Assembly: GCF_032050975.1 (NCBI RefSeq)
Contig: NZ_CP116967.1
Location: forward strand, 927,001 to 991,000
Origin: Candidatus Nitrospira allomarina
Lineage (GTDB): Bacteria > Nitrospirota > Nitrospiria > Nitrospirales > UBA8639
Length of the DNA: 64,000 bases
Reading direction: 5' to 3'
Below are positions 8,532-17,912 of the stretch, piece after piece. The notes beneath the pieces are model-generated. The model was given only the letters and a program-made list of their open reading frames with translations. It searched no databases and had not been told where the DNA came from. The position numbers and the translations under genes are program-made. Numbering within the stretch: position 1 is the first letter of the stretch; each line of letters opens with the position of its first letter.

Positions 8532-10091
8532 GTGCCAGAGCCAGAGTTACATCTATCTGATCTGTTCTGTCATAGAATGCAAAACATGATTGCGGCCATC
8601 TCTTTAGAGGCCCCTTCGCTGCCCCTTATCCAGCAGTTAATCGCTGACAACCGAATGCCAAATCTCGCGGCTCTTCAACGAGAAGGCGAGGTCGTCAACC
8701 TCGACCCCCCATTTCTTGATGGAGCAGTTTACGCCACCCTCTATACCGGGCAGCATCTCTCGGAGCACGGAATTTATTCCTTGTTTACCTGGTCTGCTCC
8801 CGAGCAAAGGCTTCGACTGTCTCACGAACTCCTATCAGATGAGACTCTGTTCCGACGTCTGGACCGAGCAGGTAAACGAGTCCTTGCCATCGATCCACCC
8901 GAACACCCCATGCAAGAGCTGGCCAACGGTAATGTGGTGTGTGGATGTCAGTTTCGATCACGCGTCCACTTGGCCAAATGGTCGCATCCTCCGAGCTTGG
9001 GCAAGGAACTTTTAAAACATCTTGGCAAGACTCCGAGAGGTGAGGAGACCTTTGGTCAACCTGCGCAGCACCATCTCCTCCACCTACGGAAAATTCTTCT
9101 GCAGGCGCCTAGCCGCCTAGCCAGCGGGGTTGAACGATTGATGGAGGAGAGGGCTCCCGATGTCCTCTGGTTGCACATGGCTGCGATCCACCTTGCGGGT
9201 CACCAGCTTTGGGATCCAGCGTCCGTCGACGTCATCGGGCAATCCCCAACCGGAACGGCTCTGTTGGAGAACTCCTTAATTGACGTATATCTAGCAGCCG
9301 ACGCAGCACTCGGTCGAATAATAAAAATTCTGCCTGACAATGCAGATCTCCTTGTGTTCTGGGCTAAGGGAATGGGTCCGGAGACTTGTCGGTCCGATCT
9401 TCTTCCCGAAATGTTGGAACGGATTCTGACCCCTCCCTCCTCGGTCCGCGCATCATCAGGAAATGACATTTTGACGAAGCTGCGTGCGATTGTACCCACC
9501 TCGTTTCGTTCTAAAGTCGCAGATGCCTTACCGGACTCACTTTCGCTCCAACTCACGGCTCGACTGGGAACGATTGGGAAGGACTGGAAAGTGGTACGGG
9601 CCTTTTCGCTCCCTTCAGACGGCCCTGGATTGGTTCGGCTCAACATCCGCGGGCGTGAGCGGAATGGGATTGTCATGGAATCCGAAGCAAAAGTGCTCTG
9701 CGACGTGATCGCCGAGGGCCTCCGAACCTTTAGCGACATCGATGGGAAAGAGTGCATCGTGGGCATTGAACGACCCGAAGACCATTTACCTCCCGGGGAG
9801 AAACTAGACAGGCTTCCCGACCTGGTAATCCGATGGACTGGCGAACAATCTACGAACCTGCGCGGCGTGACTTCCCCGATATACGGCACAGTCTTGCGCG
9901 GAGGTGCGGGGTCAGGACGGTCGGGAAACCACATACCGGGCGCCGGCGCGATCATCGTCCCACGATCGGGAGCGTATCAGGCGATCAATGGCCGAAACCC
10001 TCATCTGGTTGATCTGAGTGCGACAGTCTGTGCAGCAGCGGGCGTGCCCCACAAAGACCTTCCCGGCCAGTCATTTCTCGTATATCGATGA
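8532..10091 (+). CDS. alkaline-phosphatase-superfamily protein with degenerate active site
   Basis: A 519-residue soluble protein of the type I phosphodiesterase/nucleotide pyrophosphatase-like fold. The N-terminal strand and following helix (ISLEAPSLPLIQQLI, then RMPNLAAL) match the family's GLDGATWDLI...PNLARL pattern. However, the metal-binding Asp is Glu and the nucleophile Thr is Ser. Later, the D-x-x-x-H site reads AIHLAGHQLW (first Asp to His), and the SDHG site reads FWAKGMG (Asp-His lost, near base 9360). The final H site is kept (SGNHIPGAG). It may be an inactive relative or have altered chemistry. The start is taken as GTG 8532 because GAGGGAG lies about 10 bases upstream; ATG 8577 or 8586 are alternatives. 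It stands alone at the edge of the glycan locus. Confidence 0.7.
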   Translation: MPEPELHLSDLFCHRMQNMIAAISLEAPSLPLIQQLIADNRMPNLAALQREGEVVNLDPPFLDGAVYATLYTGQHLSEHGIYSLFTWSAPEQRLRLSHELLSDETLFRRLDRAGKRVLAIDPPEHPMQELANGNVVCGCQFRSRVHLAKWSHPPSLGKELLKHLGKTPRGEETFGQPAQHHLLHLRKILLQAPSRLASGVERLMEERAPDVLWLHMAAIHLAGHQLWDPASVDVIGQSPTGTALLENSLIDVYLAADAALGRIIKILPDNADLLVFWAKGMGPETCRSDLLPEMLERILTPPSSVRASSGNDILTKLRAIVPTSFRSKVADALPDSLSLQLTARLGTIGKDWKVVRAFSLPSDGPGLVRLNIRGRERNGIVMESEAKVLCDVIAEGLRTFSDIDGKECIVGIERPEDHLPPGEKLDRLPDLVIRWTGEQSTNLRGVTSPIYGTVLRGGAGSGRSGNHIPGAGAIIVPRSGAYQAINGRNPHLVDLSATVCAAAGVPHKDLPGQSFLVYR

Positions 10092-10311
10092 AAATCTGTG
10101 ATTATGGAGATCCAACCTCCTTTTACCAGGGGAAAATGATTGCACCCGGCACCATTTTCTGCAGAAATGCGTTACCCAGATACAATGCATTGGATATGCT
10201 GGCCTCGGGCCTTTTCAAGTATGTTATTCGAAGAGTTATTTGGAAGGGCACACATCCTTGAATGTGATGGAGAACTACCGGAGGCTGGAGGGTCAACAGA
10301 CTCTGGTAGAG

Positions 10312-11172
10312 TTAGGGGCGTGTAAGAATCTCTCCCCGTTTAGCCTTTAAGGCATTGGTTCGAATGGCATGATCAAATATATGGCAAAAATACATTTGCT
10401 CTATCCACTCGGCATTGCGAAAGATTCGCCTTTTTTCGAGAAAATTGAACTTGGTAATTTTTCTGAAGTCATGTCCATTATTAAATTCCTCAATGGCCAG
10501 GAGTTCGCCGCAATATGGGTTGTGTAATTCTCGTTTGACATCGTCAAAATACATGACCACCATCGGAAGAAACAAATCGGAAGGCCCATCAAATATAGTC
10601 AAAGCGTCCACTGTGCTACTATAGTAATCCAGATCCACAGAGATGAAACCAATTGGAGCTCGGACATCATTCAAAAAACCTTTTATAGTATCCTCGAGGT
10701 TTCCGAAATTGATGCGCGCATTTTCAGGAAGCTTTCTTAACAACAAATCCTTATCCTGGAGAGGAAAATCACCCTGACTATAGTACTCCGGGTGATCACG
10801 GAAGTCTTTTGGGGAGGGCAACCCCAACCCAGTATCAAATCCGACGATATTGAACTTCACCCCCGTTATTTCAGTGATTCTCCTGCCTACTTCGCATAGG
10901 TTAAGCAGTCCCGACCCATTAGCGACCCCAAATTCCAGCACCGTCAGACGATCAACATTAATTTCTCGTGCAATGTCGGCCGCTCTGAGTAGCCCAAATG
11001 CGTGATATCGCCGTTCAATCAAATCGAAATCGATTTTGGTTCTGTAGCTTCCCAAGAGAGCCACAAACCCTGAAATAAGATTTAAGTGTAGTGGTTCCGA
11101 AAGTCGCTCTACAAAAATGTTCCGGAGGGTGTCGGGTTCTCGGATGCTTCGCAGCAAATACCTAAACATCAA
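10312..11172 (-). CDS. class I SAM-dependent methyltransferase-like protein
   Basis: A 286-residue soluble protein. Residues around 98-108 read LEFGVANGSGL, a variant of the glycine-rich SAM-binding motif I. A later VDLDYYSSTVDAL matches the acidic strand found in TylF/macrocin O-methyltransferase-like and cephalosporin hydroxylase-like proteins. The acidic pair in YFDDVKREL may help metal binding. Such enzymes methylate sugars in glycans or natural products, fitting the neighbouring glycosyltransferases, but activity and target are inferred. It is convergent with the phosphatase-like gene and divergent from the glycosyltransferases that start at about 11.8 kb. Confidence 0.65.
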   Translation of the reverse strand: MMFRYLLRSIREPDTLRNIFVERLSEPLHLNLISGFVALLGSYRTKIDFDLIERRYHAFGLLRAADIAREINVDRLTVLEFGVANGSGLLNLCEVGRRITEITGVKFNIVGFDTGLGLPSPKDFRDHPEYYSQGDFPLQDKDLLLRKLPENARINFGNLEDTIKGFLNDVRAPIGFISVDLDYYSSTVDALTIFDGPSDLFLPMVVMYFDDVKRELHNPYCGELLAIEEFNNGHDFRKITKFNFLEKRRIFRNAEWIEQMYFCHIFDHAIRTNALKAKRGEILTRP

Positions 11173-11769
11173 TTCTGATCCTTCATATATCCAATATTCA
11201 GCAGATTATGACTTGCATTCTTTCCTTCTTGCCAAATGTCATTCTGGATTAAAAAAACAGACTGGCAATCCTCCATTTGCAAACCAAATAAAATCGACTT
11301 CAAAAATAGATTTAATTTCTCAAATTTCGCTGACATTACTATAATTTTCTCATAAAGTCATTCGTACTATGTTACATAAGTCATCCCTATTTTTGGGGGA
11401 AAGAGAGTAATCGACGAAACCCGCAATTCAGCCGTGAGCGTAAAGAGGCTCATGCCGGAGTTGCGCTATACGCTTTTCAGTGAGGAAGGTCCGGGAAATG
11501 CTTGTTTGACGAGATCGACCTCCATCCTGATTTCTTTGGGAAAGTTTGGAAAATGAATTAATCCTAGACTACGCTATCCCTTGAGATCCACACTCATATG
11601 TAATTCTTTTCTATCGGCTCAGATATTGGTCCCTCCCACTTCCCTCGTTGATCACCCTTTCCCTGTTTAGGTAATAAACTATATCTTATTTATTTACGTG
11701 GATTTTTACCCTTAAGATGCTATTAAATTTTAGGAATTGAAACCAAACATCCCGACAGTTTCGGCTAGA
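11173..11769. other. AT-rich divergent intergenic region
   Basis: About 600 bases between a minus-strand methyltransferase and a plus-strand glycosyltransferase. It is visibly richer in A+T than the genes and should contain two promoters. I could not pick a convincing -35/-10 pair and see no repeat or RNA gene. Confidence 0.45.
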
Positions 11770-12912
11770 ATGAAAAAAATAAAGATACTGTATGCCTATC
11801 TTGGTTTTTACCGCGATGCCGGTGGGGAACATTCTCCGTTGGGCCTTGCCGAGGAACTTGATCGCGAGCGCTTCAGTTTCGAGATGGTGACTTTGATGCC
11901 GACCACCTCTACAATCGGCGTTGCGGTACAGGCAACCGGTTGCACCATCCATGAACTCGGACTGGGCATTCCCCGCATCACGGAACCAATCCACATCATC
12001 AAGGTTATCAAGGCCTTTTATCAGACGTTCCGCAGAATTCAACCGGACATTGTTCAAACACAATCAGGCTTTTGCAACGTCTGGGCTCGCCTGGCAGCCA
12101 AACTGGCGGGTGTGCCCGTCATTATCATGACGGTTAATTTTGATGAACCACAACCGAGATGGATTCTGCGGCCGCTGATAAATGCCATGCACCACTGGTT
12201 GGCGACGAGCACCAAAGCCTACGTCTGTATCGCCGAACATTTGATGAAGGAACAGTTGCAGCCCTACGAATGGGGTCGTGCCGAAATTATTGACCAATTT
12301 TTCGATCTAAACCGCTTTCTGGCGGGCCGCACCAAATTGCCGAAAATCCGAGCCCTAACCGATCCTGCCCATCCATTACTCGGCATTGTCGGACGGCTCG
12401 AATTCGAAAAAGGGCATAGGGTGGCAATCGCGGCCATGCGGAATATCGTCGATGTGGTACCCGGCGCTCGCCTCCAGATCGTCGGTGCCGGCAGCTTGGA
12501 AAGGGAACTCAGAAAACAAGTCGTGGCATTAGGACTCTCCGACCACGTCGAATTCTCTGGTCACCGGACTCAGATTTGCGAGATCATGTCCCATATGGAC
12601 CTGTTGATGATCCCTTCATACAATGAGGCGTTTGGTTTAGTGGTGTTAGAGTCGATTGCGGCGGGGGTACCCTTATTGGGAAGTCGCAGCGGTGCATTCC
12701 CAAAAATTCTTGACAACGGAAAATATGGTACATTGGTGGACCCATCCAATCCTGAAGCCTTGGCAGAAGCTGCCATCGATATGATCGGTAACCCGGCCCC
12801 AGCATTGGTCAAGGTGAAGGAGGCTCGAGCTGCAGTGCTCAAGCGATATACCAAAGAGGAAAGCGCCCGCCGACACGCTCGTCTTTATATGCGTTTAGCC
12901 GAAAATTCTTAA
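11770..12912 (+). CDS. GT4-family glycosyltransferase (GT-B fold)
   Basis: A 380-residue glycosyltransferase. The N-terminal Rossmann half has GGEHSPLGLAEEL, the donor-independent acceptor domain. The C-terminal half has LGIVGRLEFEKGH, LQIVGAGSLE, VEFSGHRTQI and the donor-binding E-x7-E region SYNEAFGLVVLESIAAGVPLL. These are the ordered hallmarks of GT4 retaining enzymes that transfer a sugar from a nucleotide sugar to a lipid-linked oligosaccharide. The start is taken as ATG 11770; an in-frame TTG at 11737 is possible but less natural. First of three plus-strand glycosyltransferase genes (11.8-15.1 kb). Sugar specificity is unknown. Confidence 0.85.
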   Translation: MKKIKILYAYLGFYRDAGGEHSPLGLAEELDRERFSFEMVTLMPTTSTIGVAVQATGCTIHELGLGIPRITEPIHIIKVIKAFYQTFRRIQPDIVQTQSGFCNVWARLAAKLAGVPVIIMTVNFDEPQPRWILRPLINAMHHWLATSTKAYVCIAEHLMKEQLQPYEWGRAEIIDQFFDLNRFLAGRTKLPKIRALTDPAHPLLGIVGRLEFEKGHRVAIAAMRNIVDVVPGARLQIVGAGSLERELRKQVVALGLSDHVEFSGHRTQICEIMSHMDLLMIPSYNEAFGLVVLESIAAGVPLLGSRSGAFPKILDNGKYGTLVDPSNPEALAEAAIDMIGNPAPALVKVKEARAAVLKRYTKEESARRHARLYMRLAENS

Positions 12913-13029
12913 GTAAAAATTGCGAAAAAATTTCCATTAAGTAATAATTGTCTGGTTGACTGTAGGATTTAGGCAGTTAAATCATTCAAATTCGATCCTT
13001 TATAAAACAAAGCAACTGGAGGTATACCC

Positions 13030-13998
13030 ATGCTTGATAATGAACGCTCTGGAACTGGCCACAATTCCGAGCCGGTGGTTAGTGTGCTGATTGTGGCCGA
13101 CCATGACACAGATCGCCATGCAGAACTTGCCGATCTCCGCAGTTGCCTTCAAGCACTCGCCACACAGGAAGTGGACGAACCCGTTGAGTTTTTACTCGTT
13201 GAAACGGAAGAGCGTGCACGGAAAATTCCAGCCGACTTGTTGGCCGAGTTACCCAGCTTAAAGGTGATCGGAGTGCCCAAAGATGCTACCTACGAGCAAA
13301 AGAACGCTGGCGCTCAGGCAGCTCAGGGTAAAATCATAGCTCTCTTGGATGCAGACTGCATTCCGGTTCCCGGGTGGCTCAAGTCACTGATCACCACATT
13401 TCGGTCTCACCCCCAATATGTTGCAGTGAGCGGCCGCACCATGTATGAGGGCAAAACCGCCACCGAACGATGCCTCTCAGTCTTATCCCGCGGCTTTCTC
13501 GACCCAGGGAAAGAAGGCCCGACCCGCTTCATTTCCAATAACAACTCCGGTTTTCTCCGAAAGGTTTACGAACGGTTCCCCCTCCCGGAAAATGAAGGAC
13601 CTTACGCAGCACAGCTACAATCTGCTGCCATCATGCGGGACGGCGGCCGTTTTCTCTTTCAGCCAGCCATGACCGTGATACACGACTTCGAGGGCTGGTC
13701 AATGGAGCGCGATATTCGTTGCCATATCGGATGGGCCACTATCCGTATCCGTCAGCTCGATCCCGGGTTGCGATACAGTTGGCTCCTACGGCTCGGACAG
13801 GCTTCAATTCCTATATTTTTCATAGGCAGAGTAATTGAGAGCTTGGGGACATGTTTTCGAGTTGGCCAACAATACGGTCTGCGACTGACAGACTATCCAG
13901 TCGCACTGGTCCTCACGTTTTGGATACATTTCCTCGAAATCAACGGTATGCTCTTAGCATTCCGGCACCAGCGAGTAGACAAAACGAAATATCGCTGA
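13030..13998 (+). CDS. GT2-family glycosyltransferase (DAD type)
   Basis: A 322-residue GT-A fold glycosyltransferase. After the first strand VVSVLIVAD come YEQKNAGAQAAQGKIIALLD and the metal-binding ALLDADCIPVPGWL (the D-x-D site). A hydrophobic C-terminal region (about 255-310) suggests one or two membrane helices. GGAGGT lies 6 bases before the ATG, so the start is secure. The next glycosyltransferase starts 5 bases after this stop. This is the intact member of a local family: two decayed copies of the same protein lie on the minus strand at 18858-19737 and 24778-25176. The sugar and acceptor are unknown. Confidence 0.85.
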   Translation: MLDNERSGTGHNSEPVVSVLIVADHDTDRHAELADLRSCLQALATQEVDEPVEFLLVETEERARKIPADLLAELPSLKVIGVPKDATYEQKNAGAQAAQGKIIALLDADCIPVPGWLKSLITTFRSHPQYVAVSGRTMYEGKTATERCLSVLSRGFLDPGKEGPTRFISNNNSGFLRKVYERFPLPENEGPYAAQLQSAAIMRDGGRFLFQPAMTVIHDFEGWSMERDIRCHIGWATIRIRQLDPGLRYSWLLRLGQASIPIFFIGRVIESLGTCFRVGQQYGLRLTDYPVALVLTFWIHFLEINGMLLAFRHQRVDKTKYR

Positions 13999-14003
13999 CC
14001 ATT

Positions 14004-15116
14004 ATGGCCAAGCTTTTCATTGCTTCGCTGGTTGACCCGGCTTCGCACCCGGGTGGTGCAGGAACCTACACTCGCGGACTCCTTGCCGCGCTGGGGAGTA
14101 GCCACGTAGTCAATTTGGCAGCTCCTCTTCACCCCCCCCCAGGCCCATGGTATCGGTCGCGCCAAGTATTGTCGTTGGCTCAATCCTACATTTCTGAACT
14201 TCCAGCATTGACATTGTTTACCCGTCAGCCCGAGTTTAAGCTGAGAATTCGCAAAATTGCGCGGTCCCAGCATTTCGATGCGGTGTTGATCAACGGCGGT
14301 GACATGTTATGGGCCGTCAATGAGTTACCGCCTGAAATCCCCACAGTGCTCATCGCGCATAATCTGGAGCACCAGGTGCTGACTCAAAAACTGGCCAACT
14401 ACCCATTCCTTTCACATGTCCTCAAACGAGAAATTATCAAGCAACGTCGATATGAGATCGAGGGGTTCCGTCGCTCCCGAGGGGTTATATTTCTTTCTGC
14501 GGCTGAAATGGCTTGGGGTTGTAACCAGGTCACAGGACTGCGAACTCTTCATGTTCCGCCGATGTTTACCAATCCTCCTATAGCCCGTCACCCGAAGCCC
14601 AACGGCCATCTACGACTTGGATTCCTTGCCGATTTCGCATGGTGGCCCAATCGCCAAAGTTGGAAGTGGCTCATGGATAAGATTCTTCCCAAGGTGGGCC
14701 GCCCAATCACGGTTCACGTTTTTGGACGACAGAGTGACCAGATACCCACTCGTGGCAGAGTTATTTCCCATGGCTTTGTCCAAAACCTAAGGGAGGTATG
14801 GGAACAGGTTGATATCATGATTTGCCCCATTCACGAAGGTGCCGGCGTGAACATCAAGGTTGCGGAGAGTCTATACAATCAAATGCCGGTTCTCGCGACC
14901 ACCCTGGCGGTACGGGGCCTCGAATGCCCCTCCGGACCTGGCCTGACGATCATGGATAGTGCTGAGGAGTGGGTTGCCTTCTTAAGTTCATCGCAGGCTG
15001 ATCTGCTCGCCGCCGAAGTCCCATCGGAGGAATTAAGCCGACAATTTTCTCCCGACCGCCATAGAGAAAAGCTGGAAAATTTCATTAAGGAGGTAATCCG
15101 AGTTACCCCGATGTAA
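14004..15116 (+). CDS. GT4-like glycosyltransferase
   Basis: A 370-residue GT-B type glycosyltransferase. The N-terminal part has HPGGAGTYTRGLLAAL, the usual glycine-rich loop after the first strand. The C-terminal donor half has LRLGFLADFAWWPN, VHVFGRQ, VISHGFVQNLREVWEQVDIMICP and the acidic GAGVNIKVAESLYNQMPVLAT. ATG 14004 was chosen over the upstream in-frame start at 13851 because the latter would run 148 bases into the preceding glycosyltransferase; 14004 is 5 bases after that stop. Probably co-transcribed with the two genes before it. The family resembles the group-1-like transferases that often follow a capsule GT2; specificity is unknown. Confidence 0.82.
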   Translation: MAKLFIASLVDPASHPGGAGTYTRGLLAALGSSHVVNLAAPLHPPPGPWYRSRQVLSLAQSYISELPALTLFTRQPEFKLRIRKIARSQHFDAVLINGGDMLWAVNELPPEIPTVLIAHNLEHQVLTQKLANYPFLSHVLKREIIKQRRYEIEGFRRSRGVIFLSAAEMAWGCNQVTGLRTLHVPPMFTNPPIARHPKPNGHLRLGFLADFAWWPNRQSWKWLMDKILPKVGRPITVHVFGRQSDQIPTRGRVISHGFVQNLREVWEQVDIMICPIHEGAGVNIKVAESLYNQMPVLATTLAVRGLECPSGPGLTIMDSAEEWVAFLSSSQADLLAAEVPSEELSRQFSPDRHREKLENFIKEVIRVTPM

Positions 15117-15427
15117 AAAACCTATAAAATTGGTGCAGGACACACTTCCCTCAGTCTACTGCAAACCTTTCGAATGCGCACATAAAACCGGCGCTAACCA
15201 CAAAGCAACCATGACACACTAACATGTTTTCTCATTTAAGGTTTCAATCTTCATTTTAGAGTCTGTCTGCACACCTCTTTACCCCCTGCTGAGCCCAGGC
15301 CAGCTGAGACCAACAACACGGCCGAAAGGTCAAAGGGCCCCAATTCGCATGCTCTGCAACTGAACCCATTGAATATTCCCCTGGAAGAGACAGGGTTCAC
15401 CATACCTCGATTACCCATGAACCGAAT
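15117..15427. other. convergent intergenic region
   Basis: About 310 bases between convergent genes. No strong hairpin followed by a T run is visible, and no open frame is worth calling. Confidence 0.5.
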
Positions 15428-16903
15428 TTATCTTTCCTTCTGTTGTTCGATAGGCACTGCTCTTCGTGTGACAAACGAACGTGCGAGTGCAATTTCGTCG
15501 TAACTGAATTCCCGCAAGACCAGATATGCCAGAATAATCACCCCTCCGATAGACCCGATTTTAATCACAAGCAAAAGACCAGCAGTTGGCCACATCACTG
15601 CCAGGGTATAGGCCAATACACTGATGACGGCACTACGCCACAAGGTCCCAATTGGCGGGAAAATAGCCCAAAGCCGATAGATCGCAAAAACGGAAGCCAA
15701 GGCACCAATTCCCTGACACAAGGCAGTCACCATAGCGGCGCCAAGGGCACCGAATCCGGGAATCATCACCAAGTTCCCGATCACCACCAGGAAGACCAGC
15801 GGGATACTTAAATATAAGGTGAATAGTGGAGCACCTGAAGCCGTCGCAATGACCACGGCTATTGAGACCATCACAAACGCGATGGCTCCCATAATCAACA
15901 CCCCCAGGATTGGACCAGCAAGCTCGAAAGACTGACCAAACACCAATGTGACAATCTCAGGAGCAGCGCCCGCAATGAGAGCTCCAAACGGAAATAAACC
16001 CACAACCATTCTCATCGCACCAAATCCCATGCTTTTTGCCTGATCAGTTTTTCCTTCAAATAGGAGACGGCTCACCGTCGAGAGCAACAGCGGGGAAAAA
16101 GATGCCCCAAACAGACCGGGAATGATCGACAAATTCTGGGCCGCACCATAGACTCCTGCCTGCTCCAGGGTTCCGCCAAGGATTTTCAGCATAACCAAAC
16201 CCATGCTGGAGAAAATAAGGAACAATATGGATGAGACACACAGAAGGATACCGAAGTCATAAAATGGGCGGATGGGGATGACAATTTTGCCAAAGAAGGG
16301 AGGGCAAACATAACGACGGGTGATAGTGAGTTCGACCAGGGCCGCCCCAAGGCTTCCAAGTATAGCGCCAGAAACAGACAGGCCCATTTCAACCAAGAAC
16401 AGAATCAACAGCAGCCTGGCAATCCAACGGTAGGCATTAGTCACGGCTTTCTGCCGGAAACTACCAATTCCCACAAGGATGCTCTGGTGGGCTTGAGTCA
16501 GGCTACTGATTGGGATGTGGAGGGAATAGAGGGCGAGATATGGCGCAAGCAACGGTTCGTCGAGGAGCCAGGCAAGAGGAAATGAGAGCAGTCCTAGTAA
16601 CACCCCTCCGCCAACCCCTGCTACGAATTGCAACCGGATGAGGGTGCTACCAACTGGAAGCCAGTTTTTGGCTTCCCCAATAAACTTAATCGCCGGACGT
16701 GCAAAAAATGAGTTGATCCCGAGCTCCACCCATCCAAACAACGTCGCAGAGAGGACCAATAAGCCATAGCCATCGGTTCCGAGTCGTCGGGTGAGGAACC
16801 CGGCGGTAATGAGGCCCGTAAGGGGAAACAGGAGCCCGGCGAGAAAGACTCGGACTGTCCCATCAACAAGATGACGGCCTGGTTGGGACGACAAGGGACT
16901 CAC
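15428..16903 (-). CDS. Wzx-like polysaccharide flippase (MVF/MATE-like)
   Basis: A 491-residue integral membrane protein with about 12-14 hydrophobic helices. Its N-terminus resembles the polysaccharide biosynthesis/flippase family, with LTRRLGTDGYGLLVLSATLFGWVELGI following helix 1. Such proteins move undecaprenyl-linked oligosaccharides across the inner membrane for polymerisation or ligation. It begins with GTG and overlaps the stop of the upstream SGNH gene (GTGA), so the two are translationally coupled. It is the last gene of the minus-strand glycan block and points to a Wzx/Wzy-type export route. No Wzy polymerase or Wzc kinase is visible in the window. Confidence 0.82.
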   Translation of the reverse strand: MSPLSSQPGRHLVDGTVRVFLAGLLFPLTGLITAGFLTRRLGTDGYGLLVLSATLFGWVELGINSFFARPAIKFIGEAKNWLPVGSTLIRLQFVAGVGGGVLLGLLSFPLAWLLDEPLLAPYLALYSLHIPISSLTQAHQSILVGIGSFRQKAVTNAYRWIARLLLILFLVEMGLSVSGAILGSLGAALVELTITRRYVCPPFFGKIVIPIRPFYDFGILLCVSSILFLIFSSMGLVMLKILGGTLEQAGVYGAAQNLSIIPGLFGASFSPLLLSTVSRLLFEGKTDQAKSMGFGAMRMVVGLFPFGALIAGAAPEIVTLVFGQSFELAGPILGVLIMGAIAFVMVSIAVVIATASGAPLFTLYLSIPLVFLVVIGNLVMIPGFGALGAAMVTALCQGIGALASVFAIYRLWAIFPPIGTLWRSAVISVLAYTLAVMWPTAGLLLVIKIGSIGGVIILAYLVLREFSYDEIALARSFVTRRAVPIEQQKER

Positions 16904-17910
16904 TGGGAATACTCTGGTTGATGTTCCACATACAGGGCTAATGCTTCCCCGATTCGACGATGAACCGCAGGAGAGGGATGCCGGTCAAATCGACTTGCCA
17001 TATATTCTTCAGTGGTAAATTCTTTACCGAGGTAGGATAAATCAAGATACCTGATACCGTCATGTATCAGTCTGTCAGGAAGAGGACCCCAGGCGTTTTC
17101 CTCCATTCGTGGAAGAAGCGCAATCAATGAGGAAAGATCATATTGATTTGCTGTCTCGTTGAATTGTTGAATGTAACGGTAGGAGTGGGGAATCTCCCCG
17201 CGTGAAAGCAGTGGGTCAAGGTATTGAGGTGGAGAAACCCACCGTGACCCTATATCCCGGAGCACATACAGAAGGCGGATTCCTCTTAAGGCCTCTCCAA
17301 CCGGAGAATCAAGAAGACTTGCGATTTTTTGACCAACCAGATAACCAGCCGAGTCAATGGTGGGAGTCCGGTCGAGATTCAGATCAGGCGGAATGATAGC
17401 CATAACAACCAGGTCCGGCTGTATATTCACTATACGGTGTTTTAGCATGGCGGCCATCTCTTTGACGCTATACGCCGATACACCGAAATTAAACACTTTC
17501 ACGGTCCAGAGATTCTGGTGTTGATTCAGCATAAGTTCCAGAACTTCGGTGAACGTTTCCTCAGTTTTGGGAACACCCTCCCCAAATGTGACGGAATCAC
17601 CCACGATTGCAATACGATATTCCTGGGGTTGTTTGGTGCCATAGACCATTCCGGGGACTTTCGAACGCAATCCCAGGCTATCCGTGTTAATGAAAACACG
17701 ACCTCGAGCTCTGGCCTGCATAAGATTAGGTTTATGTATGTAGGAAATGTCCTCGCTCGGTTCAAATGAGGTATAGATCGGATCATGAATATGATGCTCC
17801 GAATATCCCCAGATCCTAACCCCAACTTCCAAGAGGGGTAAGGTTACGAGAAGCAGATACCCAGCATAAAAAAGAGTTCCTTTCAATCGTTTTGGCATTG
17901 ATGCTGCCAT
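16900..17910 (-). CDS. SGNH/GDSL-type hydrolase or acyltransferase domain protein
   Basis: About 336 residues if started at ATG 17910, which follows the upstream stop by two bases and is preceded by GGATGG; an upstream start at 17985 would overlap the glycosyltransferase by 73 bases. An N-terminal membrane helix (YAGYLLLVTLPLLEVGV) is followed by the SGNH blocks: I AIVGDSVTFGEG (nucleophile Ser), II VFNFGVSAYS, and V RFDRHPSPAVH (the Asp-x-x-His dyad). Block III is less clear (AIIPPDLNLD). In glycan loci such proteins add or remove acetyl or acyl groups on sugars in the periplasm. It overlaps the flippase start by four bases. The activity direction cannot be told. Confidence 0.75.
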   Translation of the reverse strand: MAASMPKRLKGTLFYAGYLLLVTLPLLEVGVRIWGYSEHHIHDPIYTSFEPSEDISYIHKPNLMQARARGRVFINTDSLGLRSKVPGMVYGTKQPQEYRIAIVGDSVTFGEGVPKTEETFTEVLELMLNQHQNLWTVKVFNFGVSAYSVKEMAAMLKHRIVNIQPDLVVMAIIPPDLNLDRTPTIDSAGYLVGQKIASLLDSPVGEALRGIRLLYVLRDIGSRWVSPPQYLDPLLSRGEIPHSYRYIQQFNETANQYDLSSLIALLPRMEENAWGPLPDRLIHDGIRYLDLSYLGKEFTTEEYMASRFDRHPSPAVHRRIGEALALYVEHQPEYSQ

Positions 17911-17912
17911 CT

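Noticed and set aside
9200-9955. 251-codon minus-strand frame opposite the alkaline-phosphatase-like gene
   Set aside because: Low-complexity, arginine/serine-rich antisense shadow without start signals.
12949-12980. TTGACT at about 12956 as promoter of the 13030 glycosyltransferase
   Set aside because: No acceptable -10 element at 16-19 bases; the three glycosyltransferases may instead share an upstream promoter.
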